Position numbers and translations under genes: made by a program. From Candidatus Levybacteria bacterium RIFCSPLOWO2_01_FULL_42_15 (GTDB lineage Bacteria > Patescibacteriota > Microgenomatia > Levybacterales > UBA12049), in NCBI GenBank assembly GCA_001784055.1, contig MFOZ01000032.1, positions 1 to 15,501 on the forward strand: a stretch of 15,501 nucleotides of DNA. The letters run 5' to 3'. The notes below the pieces were generated by a model. That model saw nothing but the letters and a program-made list of their open reading frames with translations, did no database searches and was not told where the DNA came from. Below are positions 7,580 to 15,287 of the stretch, one piece after another; the first letter of the stretch is position 1; each line of letters opens with the position of its first letter.

Positions 7580-7609
7580 ATTATATCCTTTTGCGTGGGG
7601 TATTGACAA
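7580..7609 (-). promoter_or_regulatory. Promoter of the alaS operon (sigma70-type, leaderless)
   Basis: Reading the minus strand: TTGTCA (+ coordinates 7604-7609, 5/6 to consensus), an 18-bp spacer, then a perfect TATAAT (7580-7585). The expected start of transcription, about 7573, is within roughly 1-3 nt of the alaS ATG at 7571, so the mRNA would have essentially no 5' leader. Confidence 0.68.
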
Positions 7610-7624
7610 GACGGCGAAGGATAT
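7583..7624. promoter_or_regulatory. 8-bp inverted repeat around the divergent promoters
   Basis: ATATCCTT (7583-7590) and AAGGATAT (7617-7624) are perfect inverted copies with 26 bp between them, centred at about 7603.5, the point where the two -35 hexamers overlap. The arrangement could be a pair of operator half-sites, or simply reflect two similar -10 regions. Confidence 0.35.
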
Positions 7625-7632
7625 GATATACA
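7603..7632 (+). promoter_or_regulatory. Promoter of rpoBC
   Basis: A perfect -35 TTGACA (7603-7608) is followed after 18 bp by TATACA (7627-7632, 4/6). A better-looking TATGAT lies at 7622-7627 but only 13 bp from that -35, too close for ordinary sigma70 use. Transcription would start near 7639, giving a leader of about 79 nt before rpoB. The -35 shares 5 bp with the opposing alaS -35. Confidence 0.5.
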
Positions 7633-7657
7633 AGAGATACCTTGTTCTCAAAAGGAT

Positions 7658-7685
7658 AACGGCCAGTGGGGCCGGTTGTTTTTTT
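7658..7685 (+). terminator. Hairpin plus T-run in the rpoB leader (possible attenuator)
   Basis: CGGCC (7660-7664) pairs with GGCCG (7670-7674) around a 5-nt loop; past a one-base bulge AA (7658-7659) can pair with TT (7676-7677). Seven T residues follow at 7679-7685. This has the form of a short intrinsic terminator, placed about 20 nt into the predicted rpoB transcript and 32 bp before the rpoB ATG. Since rpoB must be transcribed, partial termination (attenuation) is more likely than a full stop. Confidence 0.5.
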
Positions 7686-7717
7686 GTTGTAAAAGCCTTG
7701 CCTACCATACCAAAGCA

Positions 7718-10700
7718 ATGCCAGCCAATAAAACTATCACCACACAGAAGCGAGAAAACTGGGGACGAACCTATCCGGTGGAGCCCCCACTCGATTTACT
7801 AGCAGTGCAAAAGGAATCCTATAAATGGTTTTTAGAGGTTGGTATTGGAGAAATTATTCAGGAGATATCCCCCATTGATGACTTCACCGAAAAAAACTGG
7901 AATCTTTCGTTTGGAAGCTATCGTTTTGGGAAGCCAACCAATACCCCCGATACTGCTCTTGTAAAAGGACTCACTTTTGATTCCCCACTTTACGTAAAAA
8001 CCCAGCTAACAAATAAAAAAACACAAGAAACGTATAATGCCGAAGTTTTTTTGGGCGATATGCCTCAAATGACTTCTCAGGGAACGTTCATTATTAATGG
8101 TATTGAACGGGCGGTAGTGAATCAACTTGTTCGCTCTCCGGGAGTTTTTTATACCACCATGCAGGACTCCGTTACCGGAAAAACTCTTTACAGCTCAGAA
8201 ATTCGTCCAACTCATGGCTCATGGCTTGAGTTTTCCACAACCCGCCACGATACGATTATGGTAAAAATAGACCGTCGTCGCAAGTTTCCTATCACTACAT
8301 TTTTAAGATCGCTGGGGCTTTCTACCAGTGAAGAAATCAAGAACAGGTTTAAGCTTATAGAAGCTCAACTACAAGGCGTGGAAACTCCTCCTTTTATTGA
8401 AAACACATTGCAAAAAGATGAAACCCAAAGCGAGACAGACGCGCTTATTGAGATTTTTAAAAAGATGCATCCGGGTGAGCCAGTTGTTCTTGACAAAGTA
8501 CGAGAAAACTTCCTCAGCTCGTTCTTTAATAGTAGACGTTATGATCTGGGAAAAGTAGGAAGGTATAAAGTCAACAAAAAACTCTCTCATGTTTCAGGAT
8601 TCAGGCCATCAGAAAACAGGGTGCTGACCATAGATGACGTAATAGGAGCAGTAGGATATCTGATTCTTTTAGCAAGCGGAAAAGGAATGGTTGACGATAT
8701 TGATAGTCTTGCGAACAGGAGAGTTCGAAGAGTTGGGGAGCTTGTTGCCACTACGGCATTTAGAGTAGGAGTCCTTCGACTAGAGAGAAGCATTAAGGAA
8801 AGAATGAGCCTTATTCAGGCAGAAATCGGTGTTTCGGTGATAAGCCTTATTAATGCCCGTCCCATCATGGCCTCTATCAACGAATTTTTTAGAACGTCAC
8901 AACTTTCTACTATTCTTGATCAAACAAATCCACTATCCGAAATTGATAATCTTAACCGTCTTACCGTAATGGGAACGGGAGGGATTTCGCGGGAGCGAGC
9001 AGCGTTTTCCATAAGAGATATTAATAGTTCGCAATACGGACGAATTTGTCCTATTAGGTCTCCGGAAGGACCAAATATAGGACTTGTTACGTATATGGCG
9101 TTGTACTCTCGCGTAAATGAACATGGTTTTTTGGAGGCTCCTTACCGCAAAGTGATTCAGGAGAAACGAGGTGCCATAATAAAGACTAAGGCGACACTCG
9201 ACATAGCGTATTTGGATGCAGATGATGAAGGGAGTCACTATATCACAGAGGCAATGGAGCTTTCTGCGACCGACGGTATCCAAAAAGACCGCGTATCCGC
9301 GCGTTTTAAAGGAGAATTTTTAGAGGTTGATAAAGAGAAGATTGAATACGTAGACGTAACGCCCCGTCAAGTGCTTGGAGCAGCAGCTTCTCTTATTCCT
9401 TTTATTAATCATGATGAAGCAAATAGAGCGCTCATGGGTACTCACATGCAGTGCCAGGCGGTTCCTCTTGTTGATCCCCAAAGCCCCATTGTGGGAACAG
9501 GTATGGAGCGGGTGATTTCTTCTGTCATGAATAGGGTAATTTGCGCGCCTGTAAATGGAAAAGTAGAATATGTGGATGCAACAACATTGGTATTGAAGAA
9601 AGATACGGGAGAAAAAATTACCTATGCAATTGAGTCTTTCACGCGAACATCCCAGGCGACTTCCTATACGCAAAAAGTTCGTGTATCAACCGGTCAAAAA
9701 GTAAAAAAGGGTGATGTTCTTATTGATGGGCCGTCTTCGGAGGATGGAGAACTTGCTTTGGGCCAAAATCTTCTTATTGCGTATGCGTCTCTTGATGGAC
9801 TTGGATATGAAGACGCAATCGTGATTTCGGACAGGCTTGTGAAACAAGATATTCTTTCTTCCATTCATATTGAGAAGTACGAAGCAACTGTTGTGGAAAC
9901 GAAGCTTGGTCCGGAGGAAACCACGCGGGATATTCCTAACGTCTCGGAAGAAGACTTAGCAAACCTGGATGAAGACGGCATTGTCGTGGTGGGAAGCGAA
10001 GTTAGTACCGGAGATGTATTGGTTGGAAAAATCGCCCCAAAAGGAGAGACCGAGCTTACCGCGGAAGAAAGACTCCTGCGGGCAATATTTGGTGAACAAG
10101 CTCGGGAGGTGCGCGATACAAGTTTAAGGATTCCTCATGGAGAAAAAGGGACTGTTATCAGCCTTCAGATTCTTGATCGGAAGAAGGGGGATGAGCTCGA
10201 ACCGGGAGCGGTAAGAAAAATCGTGGTAGAAGTTGCTCAGTTTAGGCATGTTGTGGTAGGAGATAAATTAGCGGGAAGACACGGAAACAAGGGAGTTATA
10301 TCAAAGATTCTACCAGAAGCGGATATGCCACATCTTGCTGACGGAACACCCGTGGATATAGTCATTTCTCCCATTAGCGTACTTGCTCGTATGAACTTAG
10401 GACAGCTTCTTGAAGCGCATTTAGGATGGGCGGCGCAAAAGCTGAATCACAAAATCGCAGTGCCGGTATTTGAAAATATAAAAGAGGATGCCATTGTGTC
10501 TCTCCTCAGTAAAGCAGGTCTTCCCGTTGACGGAAAAGCAGTGCTCTATGACGGAAGAACAGGGGACGCATATAACAATCGTGTGGTAGTAGGCATTGAG
10601 TATGTAATGAAGCTTATCCACATGGTTGAGGATAAGACGCATGCCCGATCCACAGGGCCTTACTCACTCGTTACCCAACAACCTTTGGGAGGAAAAGCGC

Positions 10701-11044
10701 AAATGGGAGGACAGCGTTTGGGAGAGATGGAAGTTTGGGCACTTGAGGCGCATAGGGCCGCTTACGCACTTCAAGAAATGCTTACGATTAAATCGGATGA
10801 TGTGGTGGGTCGAGCAAAGGCGTTTGAGGCAATCGTAAAAGGAGTTGATATTCCAACGCCCAAAGTTCCAGAATCCTTCAAAGTGCTCATCAAGGAATTG
10901 CAGGCGCTTTGTCTTAATGTGATTTTGGTAAAGCCGTTATTGCGCAGTCAAGAAGAAGAGAAACCGATTCAAACAAAAGAAGAAGAAACAGAAAAGGCAG
11001 CAAAACAGCTTACGGAGGTAGCAGGAGTACAGGAGGTTACATAA
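7718..11044 (+). CDS. rpoB: DNA-directed RNA polymerase subunit beta
   Basis: A 1,108-residue beta subunit of RNA polymerase, compact against 1,342 in E. coli because the large lineage-specific insertions are missing. Clear landmarks are VRSPGVFY, the fork/rifampicin region at residues 390-455, GDKLAGRHGNKG (K850 and K858, equivalent to E. coli K1065 and K1073 at the active site), and the C-terminal clamp segment MGGQRLGEMEVWALEAHRAA. The rifampicin pocket and the CPIRSPEGPN motif carry unusual residues, described in the findings. The last 30 or so residues are Glu/Lys/Gln-rich and poorly conserved. The ATG at 7718 starts MPANKT; an in-frame TTG at 7676 lies in the leader hairpin and is rejected. 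No Shine-Dalgarno is seen. rpoC begins one base after the TAA. Confidence 0.98.
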   Translation: MPANKTITTQKRENWGRTYPVEPPLDLLAVQKESYKWFLEVGIGEIIQEISPIDDFTEKNWNLSFGSYRFGKPTNTPDTALVKGLTFDSPLYVKTQLTNKKTQETYNAEVFLGDMPQMTSQGTFIINGIERAVVNQLVRSPGVFYTTMQDSVTGKTLYSSEIRPTHGSWLEFSTTRHDTIMVKIDRRRKFPITTFLRSLGLSTSEEIKNRFKLIEAQLQGVETPPFIENTLQKDETQSETDALIEIFKKMHPGEPVVLDKVRENFLSSFFNSRRYDLGKVGRYKVNKKLSHVSGFRPSENRVLTIDDVIGAVGYLILLASGKGMVDDIDSLANRRVRRVGELVATTAFRVGVLRLERSIKERMSLIQAEIGVSVISLINARPIMASINEFFRTSQLSTILDQTNPLSEIDNLNRLTVMGTGGISRERAAFSIRDINSSQYGRICPIRSPEGPNIGLVTYMALYSRVNEHGFLEAPYRKVIQEKRGAIIKTKATLDIAYLDADDEGSHYITEAMELSATDGIQKDRVSARFKGEFLEVDKEKIEYVDVTPRQVLGAAASLIPFINHDEANRALMGTHMQCQAVPLVDPQSPIVGTGMERVISSVMNRVICAPVNGKVEYVDATTLVLKKDTGEKITYAIESFTRTSQATSYTQKVRVSTGQKVKKGDVLIDGPSSEDGELALGQNLLIAYASLDGLGYEDAIVISDRLVKQDILSSIHIEKYEATVVETKLGPEETTRDIPNVSEEDLANLDEDGIVVVGSEVSTGDVLVGKIAPKGETELTAEERLLRAIFGEQAREVRDTSLRIPHGEKGTVISLQILDRKKGDELEPGAVRKIVVEVAQFRHVVVGDKLAGRHGNKGVISKILPEADMPHLADGTPVDIVISPISVLARMNLGQLLEAHLGWAAQKLNHKIAVPVFENIKEDAIVSLLSKAGLPVDGKAVLYDGRTGDAYNNRVVVGIEYVMKLIHMVEDKTHARSTGPYSLVTQQPLGGKAQMGGQRLGEMEVWALEAHRAAYALQEMLTIKSDDVVGRAKAFEAIVKGVDIPTPKVPESFKVLIKELQALCLNVILVKPLLRSQEEEKPIQTKEEETEKAAKQLTEVAGVQEVT
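11031..11037 (+). promoter_or_regulatory. Strong Shine-Dalgarno site of rpoC
   Basis: AGGAGGT ends 8 nt before the rpoC ATG (11046) and lies within the last codons of rpoB. It is the only full-length Shine-Dalgarno in the window, and fixes the rpoC start. Confidence 0.85.
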
Positions 11045-11045
11045 T

Positions 11046-14000
11046 ATGGATTCTCAAAACACACGACGATCAAAAGACGTTATGATTTCCGATTTTCAAT
11101 CACTGAAAATTCTTATTGCTTCCAAAGAAGACATTCTTTCATGGTCTTATGGCGAAGTTACCAAGCCGGAGACAATTAACTATAGAACACTTCGTCCAGA
11201 GAAAGACGGATTGTTCGACGAACGCATTTTTGGTCCCACGAAAGATTGGGAATGTTACTGCGGAAAGTACAAAAGAGTTCGCTACAGAGGCATTATTTGT
11301 GATAAATGCGGAGTTGAGGTTACGCTTTCTCGGGTAAGAAGAGAGAGAATTGGACACATTACGCTTGCCTCCCCCGTAGCGCACGTGTGGTTCTTTAAAG
11401 GCGCTTCATCTGCACTTTCAACTATTTTAGATATTTCGCAAAAAAAACTTGAGTCGGTAATATATTACGCATCTTACTTAGTGATTGATATTGACGAACA
11501 AAAGAAAAAAGAGTCTCTTAAGTTCCTTGAGGAGATAATTGGTAAGCGCAAGAAAACGCAGAAAGAAGAGATGGAAAAAGAAGAAAAGATAATTGAGCAA
11601 GAGTTAGTTATAAAGCAAAAAGAAATATCCTCAACAAAGATAACAAAGGAGCAAAAAGAATTAGTACTTCAAGAGCTTGATTATCTTAGGCGTAAGAAAA
11701 CAACAGCGCTTTCTCAAAGGTTTGAGGCAGAGCTTAAAAAAATTGACGAGATTCATGATACCTTAATCCATATCGTAAAAAACCTTAGGATCTCAAGCGT
11801 TCTCTCCGAAGAAGAGTACTTTAAGTTATTAGAGTACGATATCCCCGTGTTTTTTACGGTCAAGACAGGAGCGGAGGCAATATTTGACCTTGTTAGGAAA
11901 GTTGATTTTTCAACACTTGTGGCATCGCTTCGGGAAGAAGTCCAAAAGTCCACAGGACAAAGGTATCTTAAAATAGTCAAACGATTAAGGCTCATCAATG
12001 GCATGCGTAAGGCAGACGCGGTGCCTTCGTCAATGATTCTTACGGTTCTTCCGGTATTGCCTGCGGATCTTCGTCCGATGGTTCAGCTTGCCGGAGGTCG
12101 TTTTGCCACATCAGACCTCAACGATTTGTATAGGAGAGTTATTAATAGAAACAACAGATTGAAGCACCTTATTGATTTGGGAGCCCCAGAAATTATCCTG
12201 CGTAATGAAAAGAGAATGCTTCAAGAATCTATTGATTCGCTCATTGACATATCTCCCCGCGCAACTCAAGTTGTTTCATCGCCGCTTCGCTCTCTTTCGG
12301 ATATGCTTCGGGGCAAGCAAGGTAGGTTTAGACAAAATCTTCTTGGAAAACGAGTCGACTACTCAGGAAGGTCGGTTATTATAGTAGGTCCGTCTCTTAA
12401 GCTCTCCGAGTGCGGACTTCCTAAAGAAATGGCGCTTGAGATATTCAAGCCGTTTGTGCTTAGAGAGGTTATCGCAGGCGGATTCGCTCCAAACATTAAA
12501 TCCGCAAAGCGGTTTATTGAAAAGAAACCGCCTCAAGTGTTTGATATTTTGGAAGAAATCACCAAAAATCATCCGGTTCTTCTTAACAGAGCCCCAACGC
12601 TCCATAAGCTAGGAATCCAGGCGTTCTACCCTGTTCTTACCGAGGGATCAGCAATTCAGCTTCATCCCTGCGTGTGCGCAGGTTATAACGCCGACTTTGA
12701 CGGAGACCAAATGGCAGTCCATATTCCTCTTTCCAAAAAAGCGCAGGAGGAGGCAATAAGTCTTATGATGCCAAGCAATAACCTTCTTAAGCCGGCAGAT
12801 GGCACCCCCATAACGCTTCCCAATAAAGAGATGGCGCTTGGTATATTTTATCTCACCAGCATAGATGAAGCGCTCACAAAAAAGGTAACTTCCGTATTCA
12901 TGGATAGCCATGAAGCGCTTCTTGCACATTCTCTTCATAAGATTGAATTGCGCCAGTCAATCTCAGTCCGTATAGAGGGCAAGATTATTGAAACAACAAT
13001 GGGAAGGCTTTTGTTTAACGAACGTCTTCCTCAAAAGTTTGGTTTTGTGAATACCGCGGTGAAGGCATCCGGTATTAAAAAGATTATCACAGAAGTAATT
13101 CCTGTATGCACGCCTGAGGAAGTAGCCCGCCTCATTGATGATATCAAGAACCTTGGATTCTACGCGGCAACGATTTCCGGTATCTCGGTATCGGTGTTTG
13201 ACAATACGAAAGTGGCGGAAAAAGACGATCTTATCGATGAGGCAGAGAAAAAAATAACAGTAATAGAAGAAAATTATCAAAAAGGGCTTATTACCGTGGA
13301 AGAGAAAAAACGCTTGTCAAACGACGTATGGCTTAAAACAACAGATAGAGTTGCCGATCTTACGTGGAATAATCTTAAAGAAGACAATCCCATCAAAATT
13401 ATTATTGATTCCGAAGGAGCCCGTGCAGGTAAAGAACAGCTCAAGCAGCTTTCGGCAATGAGAGGACTTATCCTTGATCCTCTTGGGAAAATCGTTGAGC
13501 TTCCTATTAAATCAAACTTCCGAGATGGATTGTCTATTTTTGAATATGTAGCTTCGGCTCGAGGATCCAGAAAGGGACTTACGGACTCAGCGCTAAAAAC
13601 AGCAAACGCAGGATATTTGACAAGAAGACTTGTTGATGTTGCTCACGATGCTATTGTGAGCCAAGAAGATTGCGGCGCAACAGAGGGAATTTTAATTAGC
13701 GCAGACGATACGCACCGTACGAGCTCATTTACCGATCGAATCATTGGGCGGGTAAGCGCTGAGGTTGTGGGCAAAAAAGGGAGAGGTTCTATCTTAAAAC
13801 GTGGAGAGCTTATTACGGAAGATATCATAAAAGCATTAGTGCGTGGTGGGATTAAAGAGGTGCGTGTAAGGTCCCCCCTTGCCTGCAAGCTTAAACAGGG
13901 AACATGCGCAAGCTGTTATGGTTGGGATTTTGCTACCCATAAAAAAGTACAACATGGAGTGCCTGTGGGAATTATTGCCGCACAAAGCATTGGGGAACCG

Positions 14001-14762
14001 GGAACCCAGCTCACCATGCGGGTGAGACATTTTGGAGGAGTGGTAATGTCGGACGTAACGCAGGGTTTGCCAAGAGTGGAAGAGCTTTTTGAAATGAGAA
14101 CTCCAAAAAATCTTGCTCCCATAGCCGAGATTACAGGAAAAATTAAAATTGAGACTATGGATCAGGGATACCGCATTAAGATTCGCAATACCAAAATAAA
14201 GCCGGTTGAGGAACGTGATTATTTTATTCCGCTTTCCGCAACGCTTAACGTTAGGGACGGAGATGACGTTACCGCAGGAATCCCTCTTGCTGCAGGGTAC
14301 CTTGATCCAAAAGAAGTGCTTAAGGTAGGCGGTATTCGATCAGCTCAATTCTATATTATCTTGGAGATCCAAAGCGTGTATGAGTCTCAAGGGATAACGA
14401 TTAACGATAAACACTTTGAGGTAATCGTACGCAAGATGTCGGACAAGGTAATTATTGAAACAGTTGGTGATACCGCATTTATTCCGGGAGAATTTGCTAC
14501 GAAAATTAAGTTTGAAGAGGTAAACGGAGAGGCATTAAGTCAAGGAGGAGAGCCGGCAACGGGTCGACAGGTTATTTTGGGTATCACCAAGGCAGCGCTT
14601 TTTTCTGATTCATGGCTTTCCGCGGCATCTTTCCAGGAGACAACACGCGTTCTTACCGACGCTGCCCTTGAAGGGAGAGAAGATAATCTCATCGGGCTTA
14701 AGGAGAATGTTATCATTGGACGTCTTATCCCAGTTGAAGGAAAGCCCCAAGAAACGCTATAA
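11046..14762 (+). CDS. rpoC: DNA-directed RNA polymerase subunit beta'
   Basis: A 1,238-residue beta' subunit. The first zinc site has C70, C72, C85 and C88; the second has C876, C947, C954 and C957. The catalytic magnesium site is NADFDGDQMAVH (N548, with D550, D552 and D554). The bridge-helix region (RGSRKGLTDSALKTANAGYL) and the trigger-loop base QSIGEPGTQLTMRVRHFGG (ending near residue 998) are present; E. coli has MRTFH where this protein has M991-R-V-R-H995. Residues about 150-245 are a Lys/Glu-rich coiled-coil stretch in the N-terminal clamp. The large E. coli trigger-loop insertion (SI3) is absent. The gene starts 1 bp after rpoB with a strong Shine-Dalgarno, and ends in a TAA that is part of a candidate -10 box for rpsL. 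Confidence 0.98.
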   Translation: MDSQNTRRSKDVMISDFQSLKILIASKEDILSWSYGEVTKPETINYRTLRPEKDGLFDERIFGPTKDWECYCGKYKRVRYRGIICDKCGVEVTLSRVRRERIGHITLASPVAHVWFFKGASSALSTILDISQKKLESVIYYASYLVIDIDEQKKKESLKFLEEIIGKRKKTQKEEMEKEEKIIEQELVIKQKEISSTKITKEQKELVLQELDYLRRKKTTALSQRFEAELKKIDEIHDTLIHIVKNLRISSVLSEEEYFKLLEYDIPVFFTVKTGAEAIFDLVRKVDFSTLVASLREEVQKSTGQRYLKIVKRLRLINGMRKADAVPSSMILTVLPVLPADLRPMVQLAGGRFATSDLNDLYRRVINRNNRLKHLIDLGAPEIILRNEKRMLQESIDSLIDISPRATQVVSSPLRSLSDMLRGKQGRFRQNLLGKRVDYSGRSVIIVGPSLKLSECGLPKEMALEIFKPFVLREVIAGGFAPNIKSAKRFIEKKPPQVFDILEEITKNHPVLLNRAPTLHKLGIQAFYPVLTEGSAIQLHPCVCAGYNADFDGDQMAVHIPLSKKAQEEAISLMMPSNNLLKPADGTPITLPNKEMALGIFYLTSIDEALTKKVTSVFMDSHEALLAHSLHKIELRQSISVRIEGKIIETTMGRLLFNERLPQKFGFVNTAVKASGIKKIITEVIPVCTPEEVARLIDDIKNLGFYAATISGISVSVFDNTKVAEKDDLIDEAEKKITVIEENYQKGLITVEEKKRLSNDVWLKTTDRVADLTWNNLKEDNPIKIIIDSEGARAGKEQLKQLSAMRGLILDPLGKIVELPIKSNFRDGLSIFEYVASARGSRKGLTDSALKTANAGYLTRRLVDVAHDAIVSQEDCGATEGILISADDTHRTSSFTDRIIGRVSAEVVGKKGRGSILKRGELITEDIIKALVRGGIKEVRVRSPLACKLKQGTCASCYGWDFATHKKVQHGVPVGIIAAQSIGEPGTQLTMRVRHFGGVVMSDVTQGLPRVEELFEMRTPKNLAPIAEITGKIKIETMDQGYRIKIRNTKIKPVEERDYFIPLSATLNVRDGDDVTAGIPLAAGYLDPKEVLKVGGIRSAQFYIILEIQSVYESQGITINDKHFEVIVRKMSDKVIIETVGDTAFIPGEFATKIKFEEVNGEALSQGGEPATGRQVILGITKAALFSDSWLSAASFQETTRVLTDAALEGREDNLIGLKENVIIGRLIPVEGKPQETL

Positions 14763-14763
14763 T
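14734..14763 (+). promoter_or_regulatory. Candidate internal promoter for rpsL-rpsG at the rpoC stop
   Basis: TTGAAG (14734-14739, 4/6), an 18-bp spacer and a perfect TATAAT (14758-14763) that includes the rpoC TAA. Transcription would start near 14770, leaving a leader of about 18 nt before the rpsL ATG at 14788. It would let ribosomal protein genes be expressed apart from rpoBC. Confidence 0.45.
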
Positions 14764-14787
14764 AGTGAGATATAAAAAGAATCTTAT

Positions 14788-15276
14788 ATGCCAACACTAT
14801 CACAGTTAGCTAAAAGAGGAAGAAAGAAAAAAAGTAAAAAGACTCGTTCAACTGCGCTTCGGCGTCTTTTTAACGTGCGAACCCGTTCCTACAAAGGATT
14901 CCCCGCCCCTCAAAAACGGGGAGTTGTTACGCTGGTGAAAACAATGACTCCTAAAAAACCGAATTCTGCTCTTCGTAAGGTTGCAAGAGTTAAACTTTCA
15001 AACAGAATGGAAGTAACTGCATATATCCAGGGTGTTGGGCATACGCTTTCGGAACACGGAATTGTATTAATAAGAGGAGGAAGAGTAAAAGATTTGCCAG
15101 GAGTCAAATATCATATTGTGCGCGGAAAGTTTGACCTCTTGGGCGTTGAAAGTCGTAAGACATCCCGCAGTAAATATGGGACAAAGCGTCTGAGTTCATC
15201 TCCCCGCGTAGCGGGAGGAAAACCAACGCCGGTTCAAGCCCTCGCAGTCGCGTCTGAGACGACGCCAAGCGCATAA
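14788..15276 (+). CDS. rpsL: 30S ribosomal protein S12 (uS12) with C-terminal extension
   Basis: A 162-residue S12, the decoding-centre protein. Conserved loops are TMTPKKPNSALRK, with K56 at the classical streptomycin-resistance position, and GGRVKDLPG, with K101 and D102 at the second loop. K56 and K101 are the wild-type, streptomycin-sensitive residues. A 13-residue insertion before PQKRG, relative to E. coli, brings the numbering in line with Bacillus subtilis S12, so that part is not special. After SKYGTKR (ending at about residue 134) comes a tail of 28 residues, Ser/Ala/Pro/Thr-rich (RVAGGKPTPVQALAVASE), longer than in E. coli or Thermus. The ATG follows rpoC by 25 bp and has no clear Shine-Dalgarno. 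Confidence 0.97.
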   Translation: MPTLSQLAKRGRKKKSKKTRSTALRRLFNVRTRSYKGFPAPQKRGVVTLVKTMTPKKPNSALRKVARVKLSNRMEVTAYIQGVGHTLSEHGIVLIRGGRVKDLPGVKYHIVRGKFDLLGVESRKTSRSKYGTKRLSSSPRVAGGKPTPVQALAVASETTPSA

Positions 15277-15287
15277 AAGATACACAT

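Noticed and set aside
7666..7692. Possible 8-codon leader peptide (GTG to TAA) in the rpoB leader
   Set aside because: A weak AAGGA lies before it, but the frame has no run of a regulatory amino acid and is too short to distinguish from chance.
7676..7717. Upstream TTG start for rpoB
   Set aside because: It lies in the leader hairpin and T-run, and the extra 14 residues do not resemble RpoB N-termini. ATG at 7718 starts a normal MPANKT sequence.
13641..13661. Hairpin GCTCAC/GTGAGC in rpoC
   Set aside because: An imperfect 8-bp stem within a highly conserved coding segment; stems of this size are expected by chance and no T-run follows.
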